The notes: generated from the sequence alone by a model not told the origin. Shown: positions 17,640-28,081, numbered from the stretch's first letter. The stretch: DNA of 42,034 bases from Aquamicrobium aerolatum DSM 21857 (GCF_900113935.1 NZ_FORF01000021.1:1-42034), one strand, 5' to 3'. Translations and numbers: made by a program.

Positions 17640-18797
17640 TTATTGGCGTACCACTACGCTCATCACCTCGAATGGCGTGGTGATGATGATCTCCGCGGCG
17701 CTGCCGATGGTTTGGCCAATTCCACGCGTCAGGCCGCCAATTCGTTGCGAAATTATGTTCTCGTCGCCAAAATCATTGCCGTCATTCAGCCTTTGTCCAA
17801 GAAGCTGGATGAAAACCGGATTATCTGCAAAGCGAGCGTGGTTGAGACGGTCACCGCTGGAAAGACCAGAAATATCGACCACCGTCACTCCCAGTGCCGC
17901 CAGGTCGCCGTCCTTGTCATAGTCTCCGACCCGTGGCCGGTTGCCTGCGATGATTGATGAAACCTGGAGAGCACGATCGTCGCGCGACACCAGCACGACG
18001 AACTGATTGTTTTGCTTTCCAATCCGCTGAATTTGGCTCTTGAACACGTCGATGTCGACATCGGGCGAAGCCAGGATGACGTCACCCAGTTTCGACATCA
18101 CCTCACGCCCGTCACCGATGGCGGTCTGGCGCAGTGCTTCCATCGTTAGCCAGTTGCCCATCGAATGGGCGATGATATCGATGCGGGTGGCGCCGTTTTC
18201 ACGCAGCATGCGCAGCGTTTTCTCCAGCCCGTCGCGTGCGACCGTGGCAGAGTTGTTGTCGTAGATATAGTCGACTGTGCGCCCGGTCGAAGCCCAGGAA
18301 AACAGCACTGGCGTGCCAGTATAGCCAGAATCATGCACGATCTGAGCGGTTCGGTAGACGGATCCGTCGAAAGGCGTGCGGTAGCCGTGGACGAAGACAA
18401 GCGCCCGCCCGCCGGTACGCGCAATGCGTTCGCGCAGTGTCGTGGCGAAACCTTGCTGGCGCGGAAACAAAGCGATCTCAGAAGCCGCAAAATGCTGAGC
18501 TGCATCCCGCTTCTGTCCGCTACGCGGCTTTTCCAGCCGGCCCTTTTCGTGCACGGCGGGAACCGTGACGTCGACCCGCGCGAAGCTGAGGCCGTCACCC
18601 CGCGCACCGCTGAAAACTTCGCTGCGATCTGTGGCGGCTTCACGAGTCGTCACAACGAGTATGGAATGAGTTGCCGCTATTTCCTGGGGTTGGGCTTGGG
18701 CGATGCCGAGCATCTTGTGGCTCTCTCCACCGGCGCAACCCGCGATCAGGGCGAGCGGTAGAAGCAGCGCTGCAATACGAGGAACAGATAGCAGCAA
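17640..18797 (-). CDS. DUF900 alpha/beta-hydrolase lipoprotein
   Basis: The 385-residue protein has a lipoprotein signal (hydrophobic run then LIAGC, lipidation at about Cys-21), so it is anchored to the membrane on the outer side of the inner membrane. The body is the DUF900 esterase-like fold: VFVHGYRTPF (oxyanion loop), FSWASTG, the nucleophile elbow IIAHSMGNW and VILASPDVDIDVFK. The start codon is TTG with GGAG upstream. Its substrate is unknown. It is transcribed away from ilvA, sharing a 125-bp intergenic region. Confidence 0.88.
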   Translation of the reverse strand: MLLSVPRIAALLLPLALIAGCAGGESHKMLGIAQAQPQEIAATHSILVVTTREAATDRSEVFSGARGDGLSFARVDVTVPAVHEKGRLEKPRSGQKRDAAQHFAASEIALFPRQQGFATTLRERIARTGGRALVFVHGYRTPFDGSVYRTAQIVHDSGYTGTPVLFSWASTGRTVDYIYDNNSATVARDGLEKTLRMLRENGATRIDIIAHSMGNWLTMEALRQTAIGDGREVMSKLGDVILASPDVDIDVFKSQIQRIGKQNNQFVVLVSRDDRALQVSSIIAGNRPRVGDYDKDGDLAALGVTVVDISGLSSGDRLNHARFADNPVFIQLLGQRLNDGNDFGDENIISQRIGGLTRGIGQTIGSAAEIIITTPFEVMSVVVRQ

Positions 18798-18922
18798 AGA
18801 GGACGTCTCCGGCGGAAGGCGAAGTTGAGCGCCACGATAGGTTGAATGCGGGTCACTTGTCTACGGCGTGTGGTTTTATAGCCGAGATTGTGCGATAGCG
18901 ACGTCAACAAGGAGACTCACTT

Positions 18923-20179
18923 ATGACCGGCTTTCCCGCGGATGTCTCACGGGCTCAGGAAGCCCTCCGCGCGCTTTTTCCTGCCACGCCGTTGCAATTG
19001 AACGATTATCTGTCGCGCAAATACGGTGCCAGGATATTCCTCAAGCGCGAGGATCTTTCTCCGGTTCGATCCTACAAGATACGTGGCGCATTTAACTTCT
19101 TCCGCAAGACACTGGCCGCTGACGATAGTGCAAGCCTGTTCGTCTGCGCATCGGCTGGCAATCACGCGCAGGGCTTTGCCTGGGTGTGCCGCCATCTGGG
19201 CAAGCGCGGTGTGGTTTTCATGCCGGTGACGACGCCGCAGCAGAAAATCGACAAGACGCGGATGTTCGGCGGCGACATGGTGGAAATCCGCCTTGTCGGA
19301 GACTTTTTCGATGACTGCTATCGCGCAGCGCAGAATTTCGCGTTCGAAAGCAATGGGCTGATGGTGCCACCTTTTGATGACAAGGATATCATCGAAGGGC
19401 AGGCGACCGTGGCTGCCGAGATCGTCGCGCAGATGCCGCGCGGCCTGATGCCCGATCTGATGATCCTGCCGGTCGGGGGAGGGGGGCTGGCAGCCGGAAT
19501 CACGCGTTATTTTGCAGAGACCAAGGCTGAGACGCAGTTCGTTTTTGCCGAGCCGGCAGGAGCTGCCAGCTTCAGTCGCAGTCTTGCTGCGGGCAAGCGG
19601 ATCAAGCTGGATAATGTCGACAACTTCGTTGACGGCGCGGCAGTGGGCGAAATCGGCAAGGAGAATTTCCGTCTCCTCAAGCATTTCCGCGAAGATCAGG
19701 TGAAGTTGATCCCTGAAAACCGCCTCTGCGCCACGATGATCGAGTTGTTGAATGTCGAAGGTATCGTGCTGGAGCCGGCCGGTGCGCTGGCCATCGATAC
19801 GCTCAAGGATTTTGCCCGGAAGGATCTGAAGGGCAAGACCATCGTGCTGGTTGTCACCGGCGGAAACTTCGACTTCGAGCGTCTGCCCGATGTCAAAGAG
19901 CGGGCGCTGCGTTATGATGGATTGAAGAAGTATTTTGTTTTCCGCTTTCCCCAGCGCCCTGGGGCATTGCGCGACTTTCTCGGACTGCTCGGGCCGGAGG
20001 ATGACATCGCCCGCTTCGAATATCTGAAGAAATCGGCGCGAAATTTCGGTTCCGTCTTGATCGGGATCGAAACAAGGAATGCCAAGAATTTCGACGTTCT
20101 TCGTAAACGCTTCGCGGACGGCGGCTGGGCTTATCAGGATATTACAGACAATGAAGTGCTCGCAGGGCTGATCATCTGA
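18923..20179 (+). CDS. ilvA: Threonine ammonia-lyase (threonine dehydratase), short form
   Basis: This PLP enzyme deaminates threonine to 2-oxobutanoate, the first step to isoleucine. The PLP lysine is K52 in VRSYKIRGAFNF; ASAGNHAQGFA binds the phosphate and PVGGGGLAAGI is the glycine loop. The C-terminal 80 residues (from about YFVFRFPQRPGALRDFLGLL) form a single ACT-like regulatory domain, as in the short IlvA type; its ligand cannot be told by eye. AAGGAG precedes the ATG. The DUF1697 gene overlaps its stop codon. Confidence 0.95.
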   Translation: MTGFPADVSRAQEALRALFPATPLQLNDYLSRKYGARIFLKREDLSPVRSYKIRGAFNFFRKTLAADDSASLFVCASAGNHAQGFAWVCRHLGKRGVVFMPVTTPQQKIDKTRMFGGDMVEIRLVGDFFDDCYRAAQNFAFESNGLMVPPFDDKDIIEGQATVAAEIVAQMPRGLMPDLMILPVGGGGLAAGITRYFAETKAETQFVFAEPAGAASFSRSLAAGKRIKLDNVDNFVDGAAVGEIGKENFRLLKHFREDQVKLIPENRLCATMIELLNVEGIVLEPAGALAIDTLKDFARKDLKGKTIVLVVTGGNFDFERLPDVKERALRYDGLKKYFVFRFPQRPGALRDFLGLLGPEDDIARFEYLKKSARNFGSVLIGIETRNAKNFDVLRKRFADGGWAYQDITDNEVLAGLII

Positions 20180-20718
20180 GCAAGACGGTTTACATCCTCC
20201 TTTTTCGCGGTGTCGGCGGCAAGACGCAATTGCCGACAGGGCCTCTTCGCGAGAAGTTGGGTGAAGCTGGCTTTGCCAATGTCGCGACGTATATCAACAG
20301 CGGAAATGCGATTTTGAGCACCGCTCTTGCGCGTGCGACGATGCTTGAGCAAGTCGCTTCGATCTGCAGCACCGAGTTCGGGTTCGAGAAGGCGATCTAC
20401 GCACGGACGCTTCCGGAATGGGATGCCCTGATCGCGGCGAATCCATTTGCTGACGCCGTTGAGCCCGGAAACCTGCTGCACGCGGCAGTGCTGGAGCGAG
20501 AGCCCGACGAAGGCGCAGTGGAGGCGCTGCGCACCTTCGCTGTCGATGGTGAGCGCATCGCTGTCGTGGGGCAGGTGGCCTATCTGCACACGCCGAACGG
20601 TTTCGGGCGATCGAAGCTGGCGGAAAAATTCGATAAGGGTTTGGGCGTTCCGAACACGGCGCGCAACTGGAATACCGTGCTGAAATTGCGGCAGCTGGCG
20701 GAACGAGCCAGCTTATAG
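20176..20718 (+). CDS. DUF1697 family protein (apparent CTG start)
   Basis: The 180-residue protein has the DUF1697 pattern: an N-terminal beta strand YILLFRGVGG, the conserved NVATYINSGNAI, and the C-terminal NTARNWNTVLKL. Function is unknown for the family. The conserved N-terminus starts upstream of the first usual start codon (TTG at 20230), and between the in-frame stop at 20152 and that TTG the only near-cognate start is CTG at 20176. It overlaps the ilvA stop as CTGA with AGGG about nine nucleotides upstream, the layout of a coupled ATGA start. So CTG initiation, or a sequencing error for ATG, is likely. Confidence 0.82.
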   Translation: MSKTVYILLFRGVGGKTQLPTGPLREKLGEAGFANVATYINSGNAILSTALARATMLEQVASICSTEFGFEKAIYARTLPEWDALIAANPFADAVEPGNLLHAAVLEREPDEGAVEALRTFAVDGERIAVVGQVAYLHTPNGFGRSKLAEKFDKGLGVPNTARNWNTVLKLRQLAERASL

Positions 20719-21039
20719 TCTTGCTGCGCCGCACAAATAATCGTTTGCATCTGATCGCAAACTACCCCATATGGCTCGATACGAGACGCATGGGCCGGAT
20801 TTGCCGGCTTTCCATTGATACGGACTGGTTGCGTCTAACTTTCCCGCGTGATCCTGCAAAAGGGTCCGGTGTGTGAAAGAGCCCCGCCGCGAACGGCGTG
20901 CGGGCACGACAGCGCAGCCGAGCGGACGAAAGTCCTCCGTCTTGTCGCCCATGAATGAACACGCTGCGGCAGCTTGCGCTCTGCCGTGCATTTTTATTGT
21001 GACCGCCCCTGATGGGCTGGTCGCGAAAGAGAAGACAAT
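20719..21039 (+). other. Long 5' leader of the RhlE helicase gene
   Basis: These 321 bases hold no gene I can support; frames here are interrupted or antisense. Several small hairpins are visible: CGCCG-cgaa-CGGCG, GGAC-gaaa-GTCC, a terminator-like stem at 20963-20999 followed by ATTTTTATT, and GACCGCCC/GGGCTGGTC just before the start codon region (21001-21022). This may be a regulatory leader or may include a small RNA. Confidence 0.5.
20963..20999 (+). terminator. Terminator-like hairpin inside the rhlE leader
   Basis: The stem (core CGGCAG/CTGCCG, 9 bp counting one bulge and a G-U pair) with an 8-nt loop is followed by ATTTTTATT. It ends about 40 nt before the rhlE start, so it could attenuate rhlE, or end a separate short transcript or the ilvA operon. 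Confidence 0.6.
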
Positions 21040-22416
<1,377 letters not shown>

Positions 22417-22519
22417 ACAATTGCCCCGCTGGCCCAATTGCATGGGCTGGCGGGATGCACTAAGGCGTTTCCTGTAGGGTGCGAGACTGGCCCAAGACTT
22501 ATGAAACAGGAAACGCTTC

Positions 22520-23722
22520 ATGGCCGGACTCGCAGCGCTTGCAATTGCCTATGTGCTTTCGCAATTCTACCGCTCTTTCATGGCGGTACTTACCCCGTTT
22601 CTGATTGACGAGCTCGGCGCGACGAAAGGAGACCTTTCGGCCGCATCCGGTGCGTATTTCATCGCGTTTGCCGTGTCGCAGTTCGCGATCGGTGTCTGTC
22701 TTGACCGCTATGGCCCCAAGCGCACGGCAGCCGTGCTGCTGGCACTTGGCGGTGGCGGCGGGGCACTCCTTTTTGCAGGCGCCACGCAGCCGTGGATGGT
22801 AATCGCGGCAATGACGCTGATCGGCATCGGTTGTGCGCCGGTTCTGATGGCCGCCGCCTTCATCTTCGCGCGCATGTATTCGCCTGCCAGACTCGCCATT
22901 CTCGTATCGTGGCTGGTGGGCTTTGGTTCGCTTGGCAATGTGATCGGTGCCTCGCCACTGGCAGCGGCTGCCGAGGCCTTTGGTTGGCGTGTCGTCATGC
23001 TGGCGTTAGGTGGCGTGACCGTGGTGACCGCGCTGGCTGTGCTGCTGCTGCTGCGTGATCCGGAACGACATGACAGCGATCAGCTGGACAGCGGATTTGG
23101 TGCCTATATCGAATTGTTCAAGTTGAAGGTGTTGTGGCCGATCTTGCCGATCATGGCGCTGCATTCCGTGGCTGCCGTCGGAATCCGCGGCTTGTGGGCT
23201 GGCCCATATCTGGCGGACGTCTATGGCGCGGATGCGTTGATGATCGGCCAGGTGACGCTTTTCATGGCGCTTGCAATGGTGGCGGGAGCTTTTATCTACG
23301 GCCCACTGGACGCGCTGTTCGGAACACGAAAGTGGGTGGCATTTTTCGGCAATCTGATCGGCCTCGTCGCAGTCGCGGTGCTGGCGTTCTATCCGCATAC
23401 CGACGTCTTCACCACGACGGCGCTATTTGTCATCATCGGTGTGACGGGAGCAGGCTATGGCTTGTTGATGGCACACGGACGCGCCTATCTGCCGCCGCAC
23501 CTGACCGGTCGCGGCATGACTTTGCTGAACTTCTTCTCTATTGGCGGTGTCGGAGTGATGCAATTCGCTACCGGTGGCGTGGTCACGGCAAGCACCGTGC
23601 CAGGCGATCCGGTCGTCGCCTATGAGGCGCTTTTCTGGTTCTACGTGATCATGCAGGGGCTGGGATTGATCATTTACCTGCTTGCCCGCGACGCCAAGCC
23701 CGAGAAAAGATCAAGCTCGTAA
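22520..23722 (+). CDS. Major facilitator superfamily transporter
   Basis: The 400-residue protein is almost entirely hydrophobic, with about 12 membrane helices in two bundles. The loop between helices 2 and 3 carries the family signature in GVCLDRYGPKRT (D-R/K-x-G-R/K-R type). The central loop is short (LRDPERHDSDQLDSG). The substrate cannot be told from sequence; the subgroup resembles uncharacterised alphaproteobacterial exporters/nitrate-nitrite-like MFS members. It may be cotranscribed with rhlE (103-bp gap). It converges on the hydrolase at 23745 with only 22 bp between stops. Confidence 0.88.
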   Translation: MAGLAALAIAYVLSQFYRSFMAVLTPFLIDELGATKGDLSAASGAYFIAFAVSQFAIGVCLDRYGPKRTAAVLLALGGGGGALLFAGATQPWMVIAAMTLIGIGCAPVLMAAAFIFARMYSPARLAILVSWLVGFGSLGNVIGASPLAAAAEAFGWRVVMLALGGVTVVTALAVLLLLRDPERHDSDQLDSGFGAYIELFKLKVLWPILPIMALHSVAAVGIRGLWAGPYLADVYGADALMIGQVTLFMALAMVAGAFIYGPLDALFGTRKWVAFFGNLIGLVAVAVLAFYPHTDVFTTTALFVIIGVTGAGYGLLMAHGRAYLPPHLTGRGMTLLNFFSIGGVGVMQFATGGVVTASTVPGDPVVAYEALFWFYVIMQGLGLIIYLLARDAKPEKRSSS

Positions 23723-23744
23723 AGCCGGCACAATCGTCTGCAAT

Positions 23745-24719
23745 CTATTTTTGCAGCGACTTGATCCACTCCATTATCCGGCCCGACACGAGCGCGTTCA
23801 TTTCAGGCGAAAAGGCGTCGCCGGCAATGACGTGGTTGGAGCCGTCGCCCGAGCTTTCGACAACCATCATCTCGTGAGCGGCTTCCCACCGTTCCCAGAC
23901 CTGGCGCGCAACCTCCGGTCGGACCACCTTGTCTGCATCGGAGAAAATGAAAAGCGCAGGCACAGTGATATTCTCGACAGCGGTGTTGCGTCCCAGTTCT
24001 GCAGCGGCCGCCATTGGAGGCAGCGCTGCGACCGGATATGTCGTCGTCCAGTATAGTGCGTGCATGTCATGGGCTGGCGTTACGCTGCGCTCTTTGCCTG
24101 TGATGAGTTCGGCAAGTTGGAGCCCCCAAGGCATTGTCAGCAGCCAGGAGCCGCTGGCCTGAATCGCGTAGTTGGGGGAGACGAAGACGACTCCGGCCAC
24201 AGCTTCGGAAAGGGCAGGGTTTGTCAGTGCAAAGGTGACGAGCGGTGCGCCTGTCGACGTTGCGATCACCACGACCTTTTCGCCAATCGCTCGACCGATA
24301 GCCAAGGCCTCAGCAACATCATTGACCCAGTCTTTCAGCGTCGCCGTACCCATGGCTGCACTGTCCTGACCATGGCCAGTGAGGCGGGTGTAGAAGATAT
24401 TTGCGCCAAAAGAGTTTGCAACCTCGTCTGGAACAGGCCGGATTTCACCTTTTGAGGCGGAAAAGCCGTGAACATATACAATGGACAATGGTGTGCGGGC
24501 TTTGGAACTGGGGAACGCCCAGAGGATTTCCTTGGCAAGTTCCGGGCGCAAGGCGGGAACCTGCGACTCGTTTGCGGCAAGCCAGTCTTGCGGGTTATCC
24601 CCGATAGCAGTTGCATCGAACGTAATCGTGGTGTCCGTACTGACACGCGGTCCGCTGACAAAAAGGACGCCAAGTGCAACCACAATTATAGAAACGACGA
24701 TGATCGTTGTTCGCAGCAT
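23745..24719 (-). CDS. Membrane-anchored alpha/beta hydrolase
   Basis: The 324-residue protein has one N-terminal membrane helix (about residues 3-22) and an extracytoplasmic alpha/beta-hydrolase domain. YVHGFSASKGE gives the oxyanion loop and FYTRLTGHGQDSAAMG follows; the nucleophile motif is ATSTGAPLV (serine in STG rather than the usual GxSxG), with FSDADKVV (acid) and GSNHVIAGD (histidine). The order suggests a carboxylesterase or lysophospholipase of the serine aminopeptidase S33 type. ATG at 24719 has GGGGGGA upstream and is preferred over 24746. Confidence 0.85.
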   Translation of the reverse strand: MLRTTIIVVSIIVVALGVLFVSGPRVSTDTTITFDATAIGDNPQDWLAANESQVPALRPELAKEILWAFPSSKARTPLSIVYVHGFSASKGEIRPVPDEVANSFGANIFYTRLTGHGQDSAAMGTATLKDWVNDVAEALAIGRAIGEKVVVIATSTGAPLVTFALTNPALSEAVAGVVFVSPNYAIQASGSWLLTMPWGLQLAELITGKERSVTPAHDMHALYWTTTYPVAALPPMAAAAELGRNTAVENITVPALFIFSDADKVVRPEVARQVWERWEAAHEMMVVESSGDGSNHVIAGDAFSPEMNALVSGRIMEWIKSLQK

Positions 24720-24902
24720 GGCCAGATCCCCCCAAAACTCCGTCATGTCGAGAATTTCTATTCCGCTTTCACCTGAATAGAAAGCTGGTTTGGCCTTGCG
24801 CCGCTTTGGGCACGCAAATATGCCCTTGGAGATGAAAGCTGTCTTGAAAGAGGCACAGTGCGTTTCTAGGCTTGTCGCCGATTGATGATGAAGGGCGTTT
24901 CC

Positions 24903-25934
24903 ATGGCAGGTTCTGTTCTAGATGCAATTGGCAATACGCCGTTGATCCGTCTCAAGCGTGCTTCCGAAGAGACCGGATGCGAGATCCTCGGCAAGGCCGA
25001 GTTCATGAATCCGGGACAGTCGGTAAAGGATCGGGCGGGGCTGTACATCATCCGCGATGCGGAGAAGAGGGGCCTTCTGCGCCCCGGCGGCGTGATTGTC
25101 GAAGGCACGGCTGGGAACACCGGGATCGGCCTGACGCTGGTGGCGAAGGCGCTGGGCTATCGCACTGTCATCATTATCCCTGACACGCAAAGCCAGGAAA
25201 AGAAGGATGCCTTGCGGCTGCTGGGCGCAGAACTGATCGAAGTGCCGGCGGTGCCGTACAAGAACCCCAACAATTATGTGAAACTATCCGGAAGGCTTGC
25301 CGCGCAACTGGCAAAGACTGAGCCGAACGGCGCGATCTGGGCCAACCAGTTCGACAATGTTGCAAACCGCGATGGTCATGCGGTCAGCACTGCACAGGAA
25401 ATCTGGAAGCAGACCGATGGCAAGGTGCATGGTTTCGTTGCGGCGGTTGGCAGCGGCGGAACGCTGGCGGGCGTTGCAGCAGGGCTGCGCGAGCACAGCA
25501 AGGATGTGAAGATCGCGCTGGCCGACCCGCTCGGTGCAGCGCTGCACAGCTTCTACACGACCGGCCATCTTGCCTCTGACGGTTCTTCGATCACGGAAGG
25601 CATCGGGCAGGGACGGATTACCGCCAATCTGGACGGGTTCACGCCCGATTTTTCCTATCAGGTTCCTGATGCTGAAGCATTGCCGATCCTGTTCGACCTC
25701 GTCCAGGAAGAGGGGTTGTGCCTTGGCGGTTCAACCGGCATCAACATTGCGGGTGCGATACGTCTGGCGAAGGATCTTGGTCCGGGCCACACGATCGTGA
25801 CGATTCTTTGCGATTACGGCACCCGCTATCAGTCAAAGCTGTTCAATCCCAAATTCCTGCGCGAGAAGAGCTTGCCGGTTCCGGACTGGATGGAAAAGCA
25901 AGTCGATATCAATGTGCCGTACGAGGTGGTTTGA
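24903..25934 (+). CDS. cysK: Cysteine synthase A family enzyme
   Basis: The PLP-dependent enzyme makes cysteine from O-acetylserine and sulfide. It has 343 residues, IGNTPLIRL at the N-terminus, the PLP lysine in NPGQSVKDRAGLYI, the substrate loop EGTAGNTGIGLTLV, the glycine loop VGSGGTLAGV and GGSTGINIAGAIRLA. The C-terminus is slightly longer than in E. coli CysK, so a cystathionine-synthase-like activity cannot be excluded. First gene of an operon with alaX, sseA and a GNAT gene; the stop TGA overlaps the next ATG by one base. AAGGG precedes the chosen start. Confidence 0.94.
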   Translation: MAGSVLDAIGNTPLIRLKRASEETGCEILGKAEFMNPGQSVKDRAGLYIIRDAEKRGLLRPGGVIVEGTAGNTGIGLTLVAKALGYRTVIIIPDTQSQEKKDALRLLGAELIEVPAVPYKNPNNYVKLSGRLAAQLAKTEPNGAIWANQFDNVANRDGHAVSTAQEIWKQTDGKVHGFVAAVGSGGTLAGVAAGLREHSKDVKIALADPLGAALHSFYTTGHLASDGSSITEGIGQGRITANLDGFTPDFSYQVPDAEALPILFDLVQEEGLCLGGSTGINIAGAIRLAKDLGPGHTIVTILCDYGTRYQSKLFNPKFLREKSLPVPDWMEKQVDINVPYEVV

Positions 25935-26677
25935 TGAGCGCGAAAACCCTGCCCCTGTTTCGTGACGACGCCTATCTGACCTCGACCCCGGCAACGGTGA
26001 TCGCGATCAATGATCGCGGCGGGATCATCCTCGACCGCACCGTGTTTTATGCCACTTCGGGCGGACAGCCTGGCGATACCGGGTTTCTCGAACGCGCTGA
26101 CGGCACGAAGATTGCGATTGCAGCGACTGTGAATGGCGAGACCAAGGCAGATATCATTCATGTCCTGCAGGCGGACCAGCCTGTGCCGGAAGTTGGCGAG
26201 ACTGTAACGGCGACCATTGATTGGGAACGTCGTCACAAGCTGATGCGGATGCACACGGCCTGCCACCTGTTGAGTGTGGTTTGCTCTTATCCCATCACCG
26301 GCGCCTCGGTGAGTGAGGATGACAGCCGCGTCGATTTCGACATTCCTGACGCCAGCGTTACCAAGGAAGACGTGACGGAGCGGATGATGGAACTGGTGCG
26401 AGCTGATCATCCGGTGTTCACGACATGGATCACCGATGAAGAGCTTGTTGCCAACCCCTCTCTGGTAAAATCGAAGAACGTGCGGCCGCCTGTCGGCGCT
26501 GGTCGCATTCAACTGGTCGGGATTGGGCAGGATAGCAGCATTGACAGCCAGCCATGCGGCGGCACGCATGTCCGCTCCACGGCGGAAATTGGTGAGATAC
26601 ACATCGGAAAGATCGAAAAGAAGGGTCGAGAAAATCGACGCTTCCGGCTGCGCTTCGGATCAATACCGGCAAACTGA
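25934..26677 (+). CDS. Alanyl-tRNA editing protein, AlaX type II
   Basis: This free-standing editing protein hydrolyses mischarged Ser-tRNA(Ala), and in some members Gly-tRNA(Ala). It has 247 residues. The N-terminal part contains the FYATSGGQPGDTG loop seen in AlaRS and AlaX-M. The zinc site is complete: H107-x3-H111 in MHTACHLL and C208-x3-H212 in QPCGGTH. The start overlaps the cysK stop (TGATG), so translation is coupled. Its location in a cysteine/sulfur operon suggests a need to guard Ala codons when serine or O-acetylserine is high; that link is inference. Confidence 0.93.
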   Translation: MSAKTLPLFRDDAYLTSTPATVIAINDRGGIILDRTVFYATSGGQPGDTGFLERADGTKIAIAATVNGETKADIIHVLQADQPVPEVGETVTATIDWERRHKLMRMHTACHLLSVVCSYPITGASVSEDDSRVDFDIPDASVTKEDVTERMMELVRADHPVFTTWITDEELVANPSLVKSKNVRPPVGAGRIQLVGIGQDSSIDSQPCGGTHVRSTAEIGEIHIGKIEKKGRENRRFRLRFGSIPAN

Positions 26678-26691
26678 AAGAGGACCGTCGC

Positions 26692-27540
26692 ATGAGCAAA
26701 AGCCCGTTTGTCGTATCTGCGGAATGGCTGGAGGCGAAGCTTGATGAGCCGGGGCTGTCGATTGTTGACGGCTCCTGGTACCTGCCGGCCCACAAGCGGG
26801 ATGCGCGTGCCGAGTATGAAGCCGGCCATATTCCTGGGGCGGTGTTTTTCGATCAGGATCTGGTGGTCGATCCTTCTGCTACCCTTCCGCATACACTTCC
26901 CCAGCCTCAGCAATTTGGCCAGTTTGTATCTTCGATGGGGATCAGCGCGGACGATACGATTGTTGTCTACGACGGTCCGGGCTTTTTTTCCGCTCCACGG
27001 GTCTGGTGGATGTTTCGTCTGATGGGGGCCAGCAATGTCTTCGTGCTGGACGGCGGCTTTGACGGATGGAAGGCCGAGGGGCGGCGGATAACCAACGAGC
27101 CGACACGTGTCGCGCCGAGCTATTTCGATGTGCTGAATGCAGCCGAGCTGGTCGCGACTTTTGACGATATGGTTCAGATCGTTGCCGATGGCTCCGCACA
27201 GATCGCTGATGCACGCTCACCGGGGCGTTTTACGGGCGAGGAAGCCGAGCCGCGACCGGGGATGCGCTCTGGCCACATGCCAGGCGCGCGCAATGTCCCT
27301 GCCAGCGCCTTGTCAAAGGACGGCGAGTTCTTGTCGGTCGATGAACTGCGTGCGGTGCTTGGACAGGCCGGCATCGATTTATCCCGACCGGTGGTGACAT
27401 CCTGCGGTTCGGGTGTGACAGCCGCGGCTATTTCTCTGGCGCTCGCGTCTGTCGGGCATACGGACAACCGTCTTTACGATGGTTCCTGGACCGAATGGGG
27501 TGGTCGCAATGATACGCCGGTCGCCACTGGCAAGGATTGA
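26692..27540 (+). CDS. sseA: 3-mercaptopyruvate sulfurtransferase
   Basis: The 282-residue protein has two rhodanese domains. The N-terminal inactive domain (about 1-140) shows WYLPAHKRDARAEYEAGHIPGA, and the C-terminal one carries the active-site cysteine in VTSCGSGVTAA, whose CGSGVT loop is that of mercaptopyruvate rather than thiosulfate sulfurtransferases. It transfers sulfur from 3-mercaptopyruvate to cyanide or thiols. GAAAGAGGA lies before the ATG. It follows alaX by 14 bp and precedes the GNAT gene by one base. Confidence 0.94.
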   Translation: MSKSPFVVSAEWLEAKLDEPGLSIVDGSWYLPAHKRDARAEYEAGHIPGAVFFDQDLVVDPSATLPHTLPQPQQFGQFVSSMGISADDTIVVYDGPGFFSAPRVWWMFRLMGASNVFVLDGGFDGWKAEGRRITNEPTRVAPSYFDVLNAAELVATFDDMVQIVADGSAQIADARSPGRFTGEEAEPRPGMRSGHMPGARNVPASALSKDGEFLSVDELRAVLGQAGIDLSRPVVTSCGSGVTAAAISLALASVGHTDNRLYDGSWTEWGGRNDTPVATGKD

Positions 27541-27541
27541 C

Positions 27542-28081
27542 ATGACAGTTGACGGCACATCGCGAGCAACCCTGATCGCCCGGATCACACATCTGGAAAT
27601 GAACTCAATTCCGCCGGTGCGGGTGCCAATTCCCCACGGCCCGCGGCTTGCCGTCATGCGTGCGCGAGAAGTGCCGCTGCATTTTTACCGGTATCTTTAT
27701 GAACAGGTCGGCAAGCCACACCACTGGCTGGCACGCCGGAATTTGAGCGATGACGAGTTGGGCGCGATCCTGCATGCAGACCATACCGACCTTCATATCC
27801 TCTACGTTGACGGGGCACCGGCGGGCTTTTTCGAGCTGAACCATTCACAGGCACCGCGCGATGCCGAGATTGTCTATTTCGGGATAGTGCCAGACTTTCA
27901 GGGCAGGGGGCTGGCGCGATTTCTGCTTTCCGAGGCGATCTTTGCCGCGTGGAGTCGCGAACCGGAGCGTGTCGTCATCAGTACCAATACACTCGACAGC
28001 CCGCGTGCGTTGCAACTCTACCAACGTGCCGGTTTCTCGCCATATGCGTTTTCCGAGGAGGCGGTCCAGCCCTGGCTTTAG
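27542..28081 (+). CDS. GNAT family N-acetyltransferase
   Basis: The 179-residue protein has the GNAT fold: strands ILYVDGAPAGFFEL and IVYFGIVPDFQGRGLARFLL, the latter with the acetyl-CoA pyrophosphate loop (Q-G-R-G-L-A), then STNTLDSPRALQLYQRAGF with the conserved NxxA-x4-Y-x-k-x-GF. The acceptor is unknown. ATG at 27542 follows the sseA stop by one base, with AAGGA eight nucleotides upstream; longer in-frame starts lie inside sseA. It is the last gene of the cysK operon. Confidence 0.9.
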   Translation: MTVDGTSRATLIARITHLEMNSIPPVRVPIPHGPRLAVMRAREVPLHFYRYLYEQVGKPHHWLARRNLSDDELGAILHADHTDLHILYVDGAPAGFFELNHSQAPRDAEIVYFGIVPDFQGRGLARFLLSEAIFAAWSREPERVVISTNTLDSPRALQLYQRAGFSPYAFSEEAVQPWL

